DNA of 64,000 nt. It comes from JALYXV01 sp963791545 (lineage in GTDB: Bacteria > Actinomycetota > Acidimicrobiia > Acidimicrobiales > Palsa-688). The translations under genes were made by a program, and so were the position numbers. Below the pieces are notes generated by a model that did no database searches, was not told the DNA's origin, and saw only the letters and a list, made by a program, of their open reading frames with translations. The stretch lies in NCBI GenBank assembly GCA_963791545.1, contig CAWBSR010000002.1:1-64000 (forward strand). The letters run 5' to 3'. This document shows, piece by piece, positions 18,382-27,076 of the stretch (within the stretch, counting starts at the first letter, position 1; every line of letters begins with the position of its first letter).

Positions 18382-20082
18382 ATGACGATCCTCCAAGAAC
18401 GCCCGGACGTCGAGGGGGCGTCCCCTGCCCCGGCGCCGGCCTCGACCCTGCCCGCTCCCGAATCGTGGTACGACACCGGCGACCACAAACGGCTGGGCCG
18501 GATGTTCGTCTACGCCTCCCTCTTCTTCCTCGTCGTCAGCGGTCTCGCGGCCCTGCTCATCGGGGCCCAACAGGCGTCGCCCAGCCTCGGCCTCTCGGCC
18601 AGCCGCTTCGCCCGTATCTATGGCTTGCACTCCCAATCCGGGGTGCTGCTGTTCCTGACCGCCATATGGATCGGGCTGGCCACCTACGTCGTCCCCCTCC
18701 AGATCGGATCCGGCCGCCTCGCCCTGCCCCGCCTGAGCGCGCTGGGCTTCTGGACCTACCTCATCGGCGGCGGCTGCTTCGTCGTCAGCTACCTCGACGG
18801 CGAGGTCAACGGGCTCGGGCTCAGCCAGTCGAGCGCCGTCGTGCCCATCCCGGGGGGCGCCAACGGGGCGACCATGTTGTGGATCGTCAGCCTGGGCCTT
18901 ATCGCCCTCGGCTTCCTCCTCGCCTCGGCGTCGCTGCTCGTCACCGTGGCCGGGTTGCGGACCGACGGCATGACGATGCTCCGGGTGCCCGCCTTCAGCT
19001 GGGCCACCATGGTTGTCAGCGCGGTGACCATGATCGCCACCCCGGTCTTTCTCGGCGGACTGGCCCTTTTGGGCATCGACCAGCGTTTCGGGGGCCAGCT
19101 GTTCGCCACCGCCACCCCGGGCAGCCAGCCCATCTGGCAGCGGACCCTGTGGCTCTACGGCCGTCCTGACGTCTACCTCATCACCATCATCGCCCTAGGC
19201 GCGGCCAGCGACATCGTGGCCACCCACGCCCGGCGGCCCCTGCTCCAGCACCGGGCGACGCTGGTCCTGCTGGCCCTCCTGGGCGTCCTCAGCCTGGGCT
19301 CGTGGGCCTCCACCGCCCATATGGCGGTCGCCGTAGTCGTCCCCACCTACAGCCTGCTCACCGGCGCCTTCGCCGTCCCCCTCGGGCTCACCGTGCTGAT
19401 GTGGCTCGGGACCGCCGCCAAGGGCCGCCCCCGCCCCCACGTCAGCGTGCTGTTCGTGGTGGGCGCCATCGGGCTGTGGGTTATCGGCGCCGCCAACGCC
19501 CTCGGCGCCGCCCTTCACCACGTCGACGGCATGGGGGGCACCAGCGCCTGGATCGCGGGCAACATCCACACCGTCGTGGTCGGCCCCCCCACCCTCATCG
19601 CCTTCGGGGCCCTCTACCACTGGGCCCCCAAGATCTGGGGCCGGACCCTCAAGGCCGCCTTCGGGGGCCTGGTCTTCCTGGCCACCTTCGCCGGCTTCGC
19701 GGCCACCGGCCTCGCCTACTACTTCCTCGGCTACAACGGCGCCCCGCTGGCCCAAACCGCGGCCGCCACGTCCTACCAGAAGACTTTGTACGTCCTCGCC
19801 GAGATCGGCGGGATCGTGGTCGTCCTCGGCGTGGTCGCCCTGCTGGCCGACCTGGCCATGAGCGTGGCCCGCCCCGGTGGCGCCGCCGCCCCCGAAGACC
19901 CTTACGAGGGCCTGACCCTCGAATGGGCGACTTCCTCGCCGCCCCCGCCGTGGGGATTTGACGTGGTGCCCGAGGTCCGTTCCGAGGCGCCCCTGTACCA
20001 CCTCCGGCAGTCCGGAGATGGCGGGGCGGGCAGCGCCGCGGCCGCCTCCACAACCGCCATCAGCCCCGGAGGCAGGCCATGA
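18382..20082 (+). CDS. Heme-copper oxidase subunit I homologue lacking the CuB/heme a3 site
   Basis: A 566-residue 12-helix-type membrane protein clearly homologous to CtaD encoded 3 kb downstream (shared DHKRLG, VPLQIG, ALPRL, FSW and W-P-K-GR-L landmarks). The two low-spin heme a ligands are kept (H83 in YGLHSQSG, H396 in NIHTVVVG). The catalytic centre is not: the CuB histidine of GHPEVY is arginine (GRPDVY, R261), the HH pair is AH (A312-H313), the heme a3 histidine is asparagine (N394), and the K-channel lysine aligns with T337. The tyrosine at 265 remains. It should therefore not reduce oxygen; it may be a low-spin-heme electron carrier or assembly partner. Its stop overlaps the next gene (ATGA). 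Confidence 0.9.
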   Translation: MTILQERPDVEGASPAPAPASTLPAPESWYDTGDHKRLGRMFVYASLFFLVVSGLAALLIGAQQASPSLGLSASRFARIYGLHSQSGVLLFLTAIWIGLATYVVPLQIGSGRLALPRLSALGFWTYLIGGGCFVVSYLDGEVNGLGLSQSSAVVPIPGGANGATMLWIVSLGLIALGFLLASASLLVTVAGLRTDGMTMLRVPAFSWATMVVSAVTMIATPVFLGGLALLGIDQRFGGQLFATATPGSQPIWQRTLWLYGRPDVYLITIIALGAASDIVATHARRPLLQHRATLVLLALLGVLSLGSWASTAHMAVAVVVPTYSLLTGAFAVPLGLTVLMWLGTAAKGRPRPHVSVLFVVGAIGLWVIGAANALGAALHHVDGMGGTSAWIAGNIHTVVVGPPTLIAFGALYHWAPKIWGRTLKAAFGGLVFLATFAGFAATGLAYYFLGYNGAPLAQTAAATSYQKTLYVLAEIGGIVVVLGVVALLADLAMSVARPGGAAAPEDPYEGLTLEWATSSPPPPWGFDVVPEVRSEAPLYHLRQSGDGGAGSAAAASTTAISPGGRP

Positions 20083-20669
20083 CGGCGCCCCTCGCCCTCG
20101 GTTCCGGCGAACGCCCCCGCCCCAGGAACCTGCTCAACATCGGCGTGCTGGCGGTCGTGACCGGCGGGGTGGCGCTCTTCGGCGCCCTGATCGCGGCCTA
20201 CGTCAGCATCGGCCACGCCGCCCACGCCTGGCCGCCCAACGGGGTCACCCTCGACGTCTACATCGGCAACATGCTGGCCATAACCGCCATCATGAGCGCC
20301 GTCACCGTCGAGTGGGCCGTGTACTCGGTGAAACGAGGCGACCCCGCCCAAGGCACGTGGGGCCTCCTGCTCACGGCGGGCTTCGGCGCCGCCTTCCTCC
20401 TGCTGCTGTGGCAGCTGGGTAGCAAGATCGGCTTCGGGCCCGGCAGCTCCAAGATCGGGGCCTTCGCGGTCATCTTCTTCACCATGTTGGGTTCCGCGGG
20501 GGCGGTGGCGCTGGTCGGGATCTTCGCCGTCATCATGGTCCTGCTGCGGGTCCTGGCCCGCCAGATGACGCCGGCCAACACCGAGATGTTGCGGGCCGTG
20601 GCCTGGTACTGGGACTTTGTCGTCGTGGCGTGGCTGGCCGTGTTCAGCGCCATCTGGTTGTTCACATGA
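20079..20669 (+). CDS. Cytochrome c oxidase subunit III-like membrane protein
   Basis: A 196-residue protein with about five hydrophobic helices, resembling the CtaE/CoxC family, with an ending (AWYWDFVVVAWLAVFSAIWLF) that matches the family pattern of a W-Y-W-H-F-D-x-V-W helix. It is shorter than the true CtaE encoded downstream. It overlaps both neighbours by four bases, so it is probably the partner of the subunit I homologue before it. Assignment to subunit III is by pattern, not by a catalytic residue. Confidence 0.75.
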   Translation: MTAPLALGSGERPRPRNLLNIGVLAVVTGGVALFGALIAAYVSIGHAAHAWPPNGVTLDVYIGNMLAITAIMSAVTVEWAVYSVKRGDPAQGTWGLLLTAGFGAAFLLLLWQLGSKIGFGPGSSKIGAFAVIFFTMLGSAGAVALVGIFAVIMVLLRVLARQMTPANTEMLRAVAWYWDFVVVAWLAVFSAIWLFT

Positions 20670-21697
20670 TCAACACCGTCGCCAAGATCGAGCTGGCCCT
20701 GGCCGCCGCCGCCGTCGTCATGGCCATCGGCGTCGCCGTGGCCAGCGACGACCCGGGCGGGTTCGTGCTCCTCATGGCGGTGGCCATCGCCCTCGCCCTC
20801 TCGGGCCTCGCGGTGACCGGCTCCGGCTTCACAGACCGGGCCCCCCGCTTCACCAATGCCGCCGACACGCCGCCGATCCAGATGGTCACGGTGGGCCGGG
20901 CCCGGCAGCCCCGCCCGTCGCCGTGGCCGTTGGCCGGTGCCGTCGCCCTCGGGCTCGCCGGGATCGGCCTCGCGCTGGGCCACGCCGTGGTCGAGGTCGG
21001 CCTGGTGGTCGGCCTGGCGGCCGCCGCCGGTTGGCTGAGCCAGGCATGGCGGGAGGACCTCACCTTCAGCCGCCGGGAGGGGGCCAGGGTCTCGTCCCGT
21101 CTGCTGACGCCGTTCGGCCTGCCGCTGATGGCGGTGGCGCTCATCGGCGTGATCGTGGTCAGCATCTCCCGGATTCTCCTCACACTGCCCCGGGCCGGTT
21201 CCATCGTGGCCGCCTTCGTCCTGGCCGCGGTGCTGCTGGTGGCGTTCTTCCTGCTATCCGCCCGTCCCCATCTGGGCCGCAACAGCCTCGCCTTCCTCGG
21301 CGGTTTCGCGGTCGTGGCGGTGGTGGGGGCGGGCAGCGTGAGCGCCGCCAACGGCTACCGGGTCTTCGACCACACCGAAACGGGACCGGCGCCCATCCCC
21401 GTCGTCGCCAAGAACACCGCCTTCGACCTCAAGACGATCACCGTCACCCAGAACGAGGCGGCCACGATCATCTTCAAGAACGACGATCCGATCTATCACA
21501 ACGTGGCGGTGTACACCGACAAGGACGCTCCCATCTGGAACGGCGAGCCGGTCAGGGGCGTGAAGAAGATCACCTACACCCACACCTTCGACATCCCGCC
21601 TGGCACCTACACCTTCCGGTGCGATTTCCACCGCACCTCCATGGTCGGGTCCTTCGTCGTCCAGGCGGCGCCCACACCCACGACGGCCGCCCCATGA
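20666..21697 (+). CDS. Membrane-anchored type 1 copper (cupredoxin) protein
   Basis: A 343-residue protein. Residues about 1-235 contain some seven hydrophobic segments in two blocks separated by a charged loop, and the C-terminal about 100 residues are a cupredoxin domain. Copper ligands are H278 (in IYHNVAVY) and C319, H322, M326 in CDFHRTSM, so a blue-copper electron-transfer site is likely. The first two helices recall small oxidase subunits, the rest is not recognised. The ATG overlaps the previous stop and the next gene's start. It may pass electrons between the non-catalytic subunit I homologue and the caa3 oxidase. Confidence 0.85.
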   Translation: MINTVAKIELALAAAAVVMAIGVAVASDDPGGFVLLMAVAIALALSGLAVTGSGFTDRAPRFTNAADTPPIQMVTVGRARQPRPSPWPLAGAVALGLAGIGLALGHAVVEVGLVVGLAAAAGWLSQAWREDLTFSRREGARVSSRLLTPFGLPLMAVALIGVIVVSISRILLTLPRAGSIVAAFVLAAVLLVAFFLLSARPHLGRNSLAFLGGFAVVAVVGAGSVSAANGYRVFDHTETGPAPIPVVAKNTAFDLKTITVTQNEAATIIFKNDDPIYHNVAVYTDKDAPIWNGEPVRGVKKITYTHTFDIPPGTYTFRCDFHRTSMVGSFVVQAAPTPTTAAP

Positions 21698-22800
21698 AGA
21701 CCCGCTCACCCCGCAACCTCAAGCTGGCGGTTGTCGCCGCCAGCGCCGTCGTCATCCTCGCGGGGTGCACCAAGAACGCCTCCCAGGACAGCCTCAAGGC
21801 CCACGGCTCCATCGCCCAGCTGGAGAACAGCCTCCTGTTCCCGGTCTTTTGGATCGCGGTCGGGGTTTTCTGCATTGTCGGCGGCCTGGTCGGCTACTGC
21901 GTCTTCCGCTTCCGGGCCCGCTCTGACGATGAGGCCCCCCGCCAGATCCACGGCCACACCAAGGCCGAGATCGCCTGGACCATCGCCCCCGCCATCCTTC
22001 TCGCCTCCATCGCCATCCCCACCGTCAAGTTCGTCTTCGACCTCAACAAGTTCCCGACCAACACCATGACCATCAACGTGACCGGTCATCGCTGGTGGTG
22101 GCAGATGGATTACAACAAGGGCAGCGCCGCCAACGCAACCGACTTCACCACCGCCACCGAGATGCACATCCCGGTCAAGGAGGAGGTCATCGTCACCCTG
22201 ACCTCGGTCGACGTCATCCATAACTTCTGGGTGCCGGAGCTGGCCGGCAAGCTCTACGCCATCCCGGGCCGGACCAACAAGCTGGTCATCGAGGCCGACA
22301 CCCCGGGCACCTACTACGGGCAATGCGCCGAGTACTGCGGCACCTCGCACGCCAACATGCGCCTGCGGGTCGTCGCCCAGACCGCCGCCGACTACGCCGC
22401 CTGGGTCCAAAACCAGCAAGCCGGCCCGGTCGCCCCACCGGCCCCCCCGGCCGACACCGCCGGCACCACCACGACCACCGCCCCCGGCACCGGCACCGGC
22501 ACCGCGGCCGCGAGCCCCGGCGACGCCCTGGTGGCGGCGGGTGCCAACACCTTCCTCAGCGCTGGCTGCTCGGGCTGCCACAGCATCACGGGCATCTCCG
22601 AAGGCGTGGTCGGCCCCAACCTGACCCATTTCAAGAGCCGGGCCGTCTTCGCGGGCGGCATCTTCGAGAACACCGACAACAACCTCCGGGTGTGGTTGGC
22701 CAACCCTCCGGCGCAGAAGCCGGGCTCGGTCATGCCCAACCTCAACCTGACCGCGGACCAGATCAACCAGCTCGTGGCGTACCTGGATACGCTGCGATGA
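21694..22800 (+). CDS. ctaC: Cytochrome c oxidase subunit II with fused cytochrome c (caa3 type)
   Basis: A 368-residue lipoprotein (VVILAGC lipobox, about residue 21). Two membrane helices follow, then the CuA cupredoxin domain with VIHNFWVPE and the CuA motif CAEYCGTSHANM. A Pro/Thr/Ala linker leads to a C-terminal cytochrome c domain with CSGCH and an axial methionine region PGSVMPNL. This is the electron-accepting subunit; the fused cytochrome marks a caa3 oxidase. The ATG overlaps the stop of the cupredoxin gene (ATGA). Confidence 0.95.
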   Translation: MKTRSPRNLKLAVVAASAVVILAGCTKNASQDSLKAHGSIAQLENSLLFPVFWIAVGVFCIVGGLVGYCVFRFRARSDDEAPRQIHGHTKAEIAWTIAPAILLASIAIPTVKFVFDLNKFPTNTMTINVTGHRWWWQMDYNKGSAANATDFTTATEMHIPVKEEVIVTLTSVDVIHNFWVPELAGKLYAIPGRTNKLVIEADTPGTYYGQCAEYCGTSHANMRLRVVAQTAADYAAWVQNQQAGPVAPPAPPADTAGTTTTTAPGTGTGTAAASPGDALVAAGANTFLSAGCSGCHSITGISEGVVGPNLTHFKSRAVFAGGIFENTDNNLRVWLANPPAQKPGSVMPNLNLTADQINQLVAYLDTLR

Positions 22801-22813
22801 GGGAGCCGAGCCC

Positions 22814-24889
22814 ATGGCAATAGTTTTAGAACCACCGCCCTCCTCACCCGCCCCCGAGGTCCACGAACCGGCGGCGCCGGCCGGCACGCCGTTTCTCAGG
22901 CGCCCCTCCTCGAGCGAGGGGTTCTGGAGCTGGATCACCACCGTCGACCACAAACGGCTGGGCATCCTCTACACCGTCACCGGGTTCGTCTTCTTCCTGC
23001 TGGGCGGCATCGAGGCCCTTCTGATCCGGCTCCAGCTGGCCCGGCCCAACGGCCACATCCTCTCTGCCAACCAGTACAACCAGGTCTTCACCATGCACGG
23101 TACGACCATGATCTTCCTGGTCATCATGCCGGTCTCGGTCGGCTTCGCCAACTATCTGGTGCCCCTCCAGATCGGCGCCCGCGACGTCGCCTTCCCCCGC
23201 CTGAACGCCTTCAGTTACTGGCTGTTCGTCTTCGGCGGCATCTTCCTCTACTCCAGCTTCCTCTTCGGTGGTGCCCCCAACGGCGGCTGGTTCGGCTACG
23301 CCCCCAACACCTCCATCCCCGGCTACCTCCCCGGGCGGGGCAGCGACTTCTGGGTCTTCGGCCTCCTCCTTCTCGGTATCGCCAGCACCGCCGGCGCCGT
23401 CAACATCGTCATCACCACCCTGAACATGCGGGCCCCGGGCATGACGTTGTTGAAAATGCCCATCTTCAGTTGGATGTCGCTCATTGCCCAGTTCCTGACG
23501 GTGTTCGCCATGCCCGTCATCACCGTGGCCCTCTTCCTGCTGATGTTCGACCGGAACTTCGGGGCCAACTTCTTCAACCCGGCGGCCGGCGGTGACCCGG
23601 TGCTGTGGCAGAACCTGTTCTGGTTGTTCGGGCACCCGGAGGTGTACATCCTGATCCTGCCCGCCATGGGCATGGTCTCCGAGGTGCTGCCCGTGTTCGC
23701 CCGCAAACCCCTCTTCGGCTACCCGGTCATGGTGTTCTCGGGAATCGCCATCGGTTTCATGGGTTGGGGCGTGTGGATCCACCACATGTTCGCGGTCGGC
23801 TTGGGCCCGGTGGCGGTATCGGCATTCTCGGTATCGACGATGTTCATCGCGGTCCCCACAGGAGTGAAGATCTTCAACTGGATCGGCACCTTGTGGGGCG
23901 GCTCATTGAGATTGACCACGCCGATGCTGTTCGCGATCGGCTTCATCGTGATGTTCACGATCGGCGGCCTGTCGGGGGTGACCCATTCACTTTCGCCCTC
24001 GGACCGCCAGCAGACCGATACCTATTACGTGGTGGCCCACTTCCACTACGTACTTTTCGGCGGCTCCATGTTCGGTATATTCGGCGCCATTTACTATTGG
24101 TACCCGAAAGCGTTCGGGCGGATGCTGAATGAAAAACTCGGCAAGTTCCACTTCTGGCTGACATTCATCGGGTTCAACCTCACCTTCGGACCCATGCACA
24201 TCCTGGGCCTGCAAGGAATGCCCCGCCGGATTTACACCTACGACAAGAGCCTGCACCTGGGCTTCTGGAACATGGTTTCCACATTTGGCGCCTTCGTAAT
24301 TGCTATCTCGATCCTGGTACTCATGTACAACATCTTCGTGGTGACACCCAAGTCGCCGCTGTGCTCCGCCGACCCGTGGGACGCCCGGACGCTGGAATGG
24401 TCGATACCGTCACCGCCACCCGAATACAACTTCCCGGAAATCCCCGTGGTGCACTCGCTCGACGATTACTGGCACCGTAAGTACACCGAGGACGATGAGG
24501 GGCGCCTGGTCCGGTTGCCCGATTATGAGGCGGTACGGGCGGGGTCCGATACCAATGTGGCCAAAGCAGGCCAGCACATCCATATGCCGTCCCCCTCCTA
24601 TTTTCCCATCCTTTGTTCCTTCGGTCTGGTAGTGGCGGCCTACGGAATGATCATGGGACGCACCAATGGGGCCAACTACCTGGTCACGGTGGTCGGATTC
24701 ATCATCACCCTGGGCTGCCTTTATGCATGGGGGATCGAGCCCTCGGCGGAGCCCGAGGAAGAGGCGGTGGCCGCGCCTACCGGGCACCAGGCGGCGCTTG
24801 TCAGTGGAGGCGGGTACGCCCAGACGCTTGAGGGCCCGGACTCGGCGGCCCTTCCACCGGCACCACCTGCAGGTGAGGCGGAAAGCTGA
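22814..24889 (+). CDS. ctaD: Cytochrome c oxidase subunit I (catalytic)
   Basis: A 691-residue catalytic subunit. All metal ligands are present: H95 and H411 for heme a, H409 for heme a3, H274 with Y278 (GHPEVY) and H323-H324 (WIHHMF) for CuB, plus the K-channel lysine K352. A C-terminal extension past about residue 580 carries two more hydrophobic helices and an acidic tail, so a subunit IV-like part may be fused, as in some actinobacterial CtaD proteins. The stop overlaps the ctaE start (TGATG). Confidence 0.97.
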   Translation: MAIVLEPPPSSPAPEVHEPAAPAGTPFLRRPSSSEGFWSWITTVDHKRLGILYTVTGFVFFLLGGIEALLIRLQLARPNGHILSANQYNQVFTMHGTTMIFLVIMPVSVGFANYLVPLQIGARDVAFPRLNAFSYWLFVFGGIFLYSSFLFGGAPNGGWFGYAPNTSIPGYLPGRGSDFWVFGLLLLGIASTAGAVNIVITTLNMRAPGMTLLKMPIFSWMSLIAQFLTVFAMPVITVALFLLMFDRNFGANFFNPAAGGDPVLWQNLFWLFGHPEVYILILPAMGMVSEVLPVFARKPLFGYPVMVFSGIAIGFMGWGVWIHHMFAVGLGPVAVSAFSVSTMFIAVPTGVKIFNWIGTLWGGSLRLTTPMLFAIGFIVMFTIGGLSGVTHSLSPSDRQQTDTYYVVAHFHYVLFGGSMFGIFGAIYYWYPKAFGRMLNEKLGKFHFWLTFIGFNLTFGPMHILGLQGMPRRIYTYDKSLHLGFWNMVSTFGAFVIAISILVLMYNIFVVTPKSPLCSADPWDARTLEWSIPSPPPEYNFPEIPVVHSLDDYWHRKYTEDDEGRLVRLPDYEAVRAGSDTNVAKAGQHIHMPSPSYFPILCSFGLVVAAYGMIMGRTNGANYLVTVVGFIITLGCLYAWGIEPSAEPEEEAVAAPTGHQAALVSGGGYAQTLEGPDSAALPPAPPAGEAES

Positions 24890-25560
24890 TGGCGACCACC
24901 ACCCACGAGGTCGTGGACGAGAGCCCCGGCGAAAGCCCGGCTGACCACGGCCTGAGCCCCGTCACCAATACCGGCGTCTCCAATGAGAAGCTGGCCATGT
25001 GGTCGTTTCTCGGCTCCGAGTGCCTGCTGTTCGGCGCTCTTATCTCGACCTATTTCCTCTACCGGGGTCGCAACTTCAGCGGTCCCACGCCGAAGCAGAT
25101 CTACGACATCCCCTACACCTCGATCAGTTCGTTCGTCCTCCTGATGAGCTCGCTGACCATGGTGTTGGCGTTGGCCGCCATCCAGCGGGGCGACGACCGC
25201 CGGCTGCGGTTGTGGCTGACCGCCACCGCCTTGTTGGGGACGGTGTTCATCGGCGGTCAGGTGTACGAGTTCACCTCGTTCATCCACGAGGGACTGACGG
25301 TGCGCACCAACCTGTTCGGCTCCAGCTTCTTCGTGCTGACCGGCTTCCACGGCGTCCACGTGACGCTGGGCATCATGATGCTGCTGTCGCTGGTGATCAT
25401 GTCGGCCCGGGGCCGGTTGCCCCAGTCCAAAGCCGGGGTCGTGGAGATCATCGGGCTCTACTGGCACTTCGTGGATGTGGTGTGGATCGTGATCTTCACC
25501 GTCGTCTACCTGATCCCCTCGCCGGTGGCGCATGTGACCAGGCCTTTGCAGATCCGATGA
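24889..25560 (+). CDS. ctaE: Cytochrome c oxidase subunit III
   Basis: A 223-residue membrane protein with about five helices. Family landmarks are the N-terminal NEKLAMWSFLGSECLLFGAL, the acidic residue in GQVYEFTSF, the helix FHGVHVTLGIMML, and the ending GLYWHFVDVVWIVIFTVVYL. It lies between ctaD and the subunit IV gene and overlaps both by one to four bases. Confidence 0.95.
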   Translation: MATTTHEVVDESPGESPADHGLSPVTNTGVSNEKLAMWSFLGSECLLFGALISTYFLYRGRNFSGPTPKQIYDIPYTSISSFVLLMSSLTMVLALAAIQRGDDRRLRLWLTATALLGTVFIGGQVYEFTSFIHEGLTVRTNLFGSSFFVLTGFHGVHVTLGIMMLLSLVIMSARGRLPQSKAGVVEIIGLYWHFVDVVWIVIFTVVYLIPSPVAHVTRPLQIR

Positions 25561-26018
25561 GCGAAACGTCCGAACACGAACCGGCGACCACCGCGGGCGC
25601 CACCGTTCTCACCGGCGCCGGCGAGGCCGCGGTGCCGGCCCGCTCGGACCCCGAGGCCCGGGAACTGGTCGCCGAGGCGGCCGAGCACCGCCGGCCGGTG
25701 CCCGAAGGCGGCGAACACGGGGCGCACCCCACCGACGCCCAGTACATGAAGATCGCCCTCATCCTGGCTCTGATCACCGGGGTTGAGGTGGCGGTCTACT
25801 ACGTCAAGAATTCCCTCGGCGACGGCTTCGCGCCGTTCCTGCTGGCCCTGGCGGCGGTCAAGTTCGCCATGGTCGGCGGCTTCTTCATGCACCTGCGCTT
25901 CGACAACCGGGTGCTGCGCCGGCTGTTCGTCACCGGGATCGTGCTGGCCATCATCATCTACGTCATCCTGTTCCTGCTGTTGGGGGTGTTCTCCCCTTCC
26001 CACGGAGCCCACGCCTGA
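25557..26018 (+). CDS. ctaF: Prokaryotic cytochrome c oxidase subunit IV
   Basis: A 153-residue protein with a hydrophilic, Ala/Glu-rich N-terminus of about 60 residues and three hydrophobic segments that follow (MKIALILALITGVEVAVYYV; FLLALAAVKFAMVGGFFMHL; VTGIVLAIIIYVILFLLLGV). The FFMHLRFDNR segment is characteristic of the COX4 family. The ATG overlaps the ctaE stop (ATGA). It belongs to the caa3 operon. Confidence 0.9.
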   Translation: MSETSEHEPATTAGATVLTGAGEAAVPARSDPEARELVAEAAEHRRPVPEGGEHGAHPTDAQYMKIALILALITGVEVAVYYVKNSLGDGFAPFLLALAAVKFAMVGGFFMHLRFDNRVLRRLFVTGIVLAIIIYVILFLLLGVFSPSHGAHA

Positions 26019-27010
26019 TGTATTCGCTCGCCGCGGTGAGCCCTTGGGCTCTGCACCCCCATCCCGACACCTGGATCGCCATCGTCGTCCCCGCCTTTGC
26101 CTACTGGTACGGCGTGCGGCGGATCGGGCCCCGGGCCCTCGGGCCCCGGGTCACCGTGGTGTCCCGCCGCCAGGTGCTGTGTTTCGCGGGCGGCCTGCTG
26201 GCCCTCGAGGTGGCGGCGGACTGGCCCCTCCACGACTTGGCCGAGAACTACCTGTTCTCGGCCCACATGCTCGAGCATCTGCTGATCAGCCTGGTGGCGC
26301 CCCCGCTGCTGCTGCTGGGGCTGCCCGCCTGGATGGTGCGGCGGTTGCTGCGCAAGCCCTGGGCCGGGGGCACTGTCCGGGTCCTGGCCCGCCCGCTGGT
26401 GGCCGGCCTCCTGTTCAACGCGGTGCTCGCCCTTTCCCACGCCCCGTTCTGGGTGAACGGGACGCTGCAGCACCACCTCCTGCATTTCTGGGCCCACCTG
26501 CTGCTGTTCGCGGTTTCCATGCTCATGTGGTTCCCGGTGATCAACCGGCTGGAGGAGTTCCCCTCCCTCGGCGGTACCGGCCGCATGATCTACCTGTTCG
26601 TGATGTCCATCGTGCCCAACGTGCCCGCCGCCTTCCTGCTGCTGGCGACGGGGGTGGTGTACAAGTTCTATGCCACTGTTCCCCATCCCATCGCCGGCCT
26701 GAGCGCCATCAACGACCAGCAGCTGGCCGGGGCCATCATGAAGGTGGGGGGGACCACTTACCTGTGGTCGGTGATCACGGTGATGTTCTTCCGCTGGGTC
26801 GGGACCCAGTACCGATCCAGCGACGCGTCCGAGGACCGGGCCGCCAGCGCCGCGGCGGGCCAGCGCGACCTGCTACACCGGATTCGGGTCAAGGTGCCCA
26901 CAGCGGCGGGCGGCGCGTCGGGAGCCATGCCCAGGGTGCTGACCTGGGACCATGTGGCCGAGGAAATGGCCCGCACGCCCCCGGCCCCGCCCGGCGACTC
27001 CGGCGGCTGA
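26018..27010 (+). CDS. ctaG: Caa3-type oxidase assembly protein CtaG
   Basis: A 330-residue membrane protein of the caa3_CtaG family, needed for oxidase biogenesis, probably copper handling. Histidine-rich helices are seen: FSAHMLEHLLISLVAPPLL, ALSHAPFW, LQHHLLHFWAHLLLF, then the loop DQQLAGAIMKVGG. About seven hydrophobic segments are present, with a hydrophilic tail of about 60 residues. The start overlaps the subunit IV stop (TGATG). Confidence 0.92.
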   Translation: MYSLAAVSPWALHPHPDTWIAIVVPAFAYWYGVRRIGPRALGPRVTVVSRRQVLCFAGGLLALEVAADWPLHDLAENYLFSAHMLEHLLISLVAPPLLLLGLPAWMVRRLLRKPWAGGTVRVLARPLVAGLLFNAVLALSHAPFWVNGTLQHHLLHFWAHLLLFAVSMLMWFPVINRLEEFPSLGGTGRMIYLFVMSIVPNVPAAFLLLATGVVYKFYATVPHPIAGLSAINDQQLAGAIMKVGGTTYLWSVITVMFFRWVGTQYRSSDASEDRAASAAAGQRDLLHRIRVKVPTAAGGASGAMPRVLTWDHVAEEMARTPPAPPGDSGG

Positions 27011-27076
27011 AGCGGCTCAGGCGGCTCGGACACGACGATCTCCCTCTCCCGGTCCCGTCGCGCCCTGGTTGCTGGC

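Noticed and set aside
20617..21693. In-frame upstream extension of ctaC
   Set aside because: The ctaC frame stays open upstream over the cupredoxin gene, but the lipoprotein signal starts at 21694 with the ATGA overlap.
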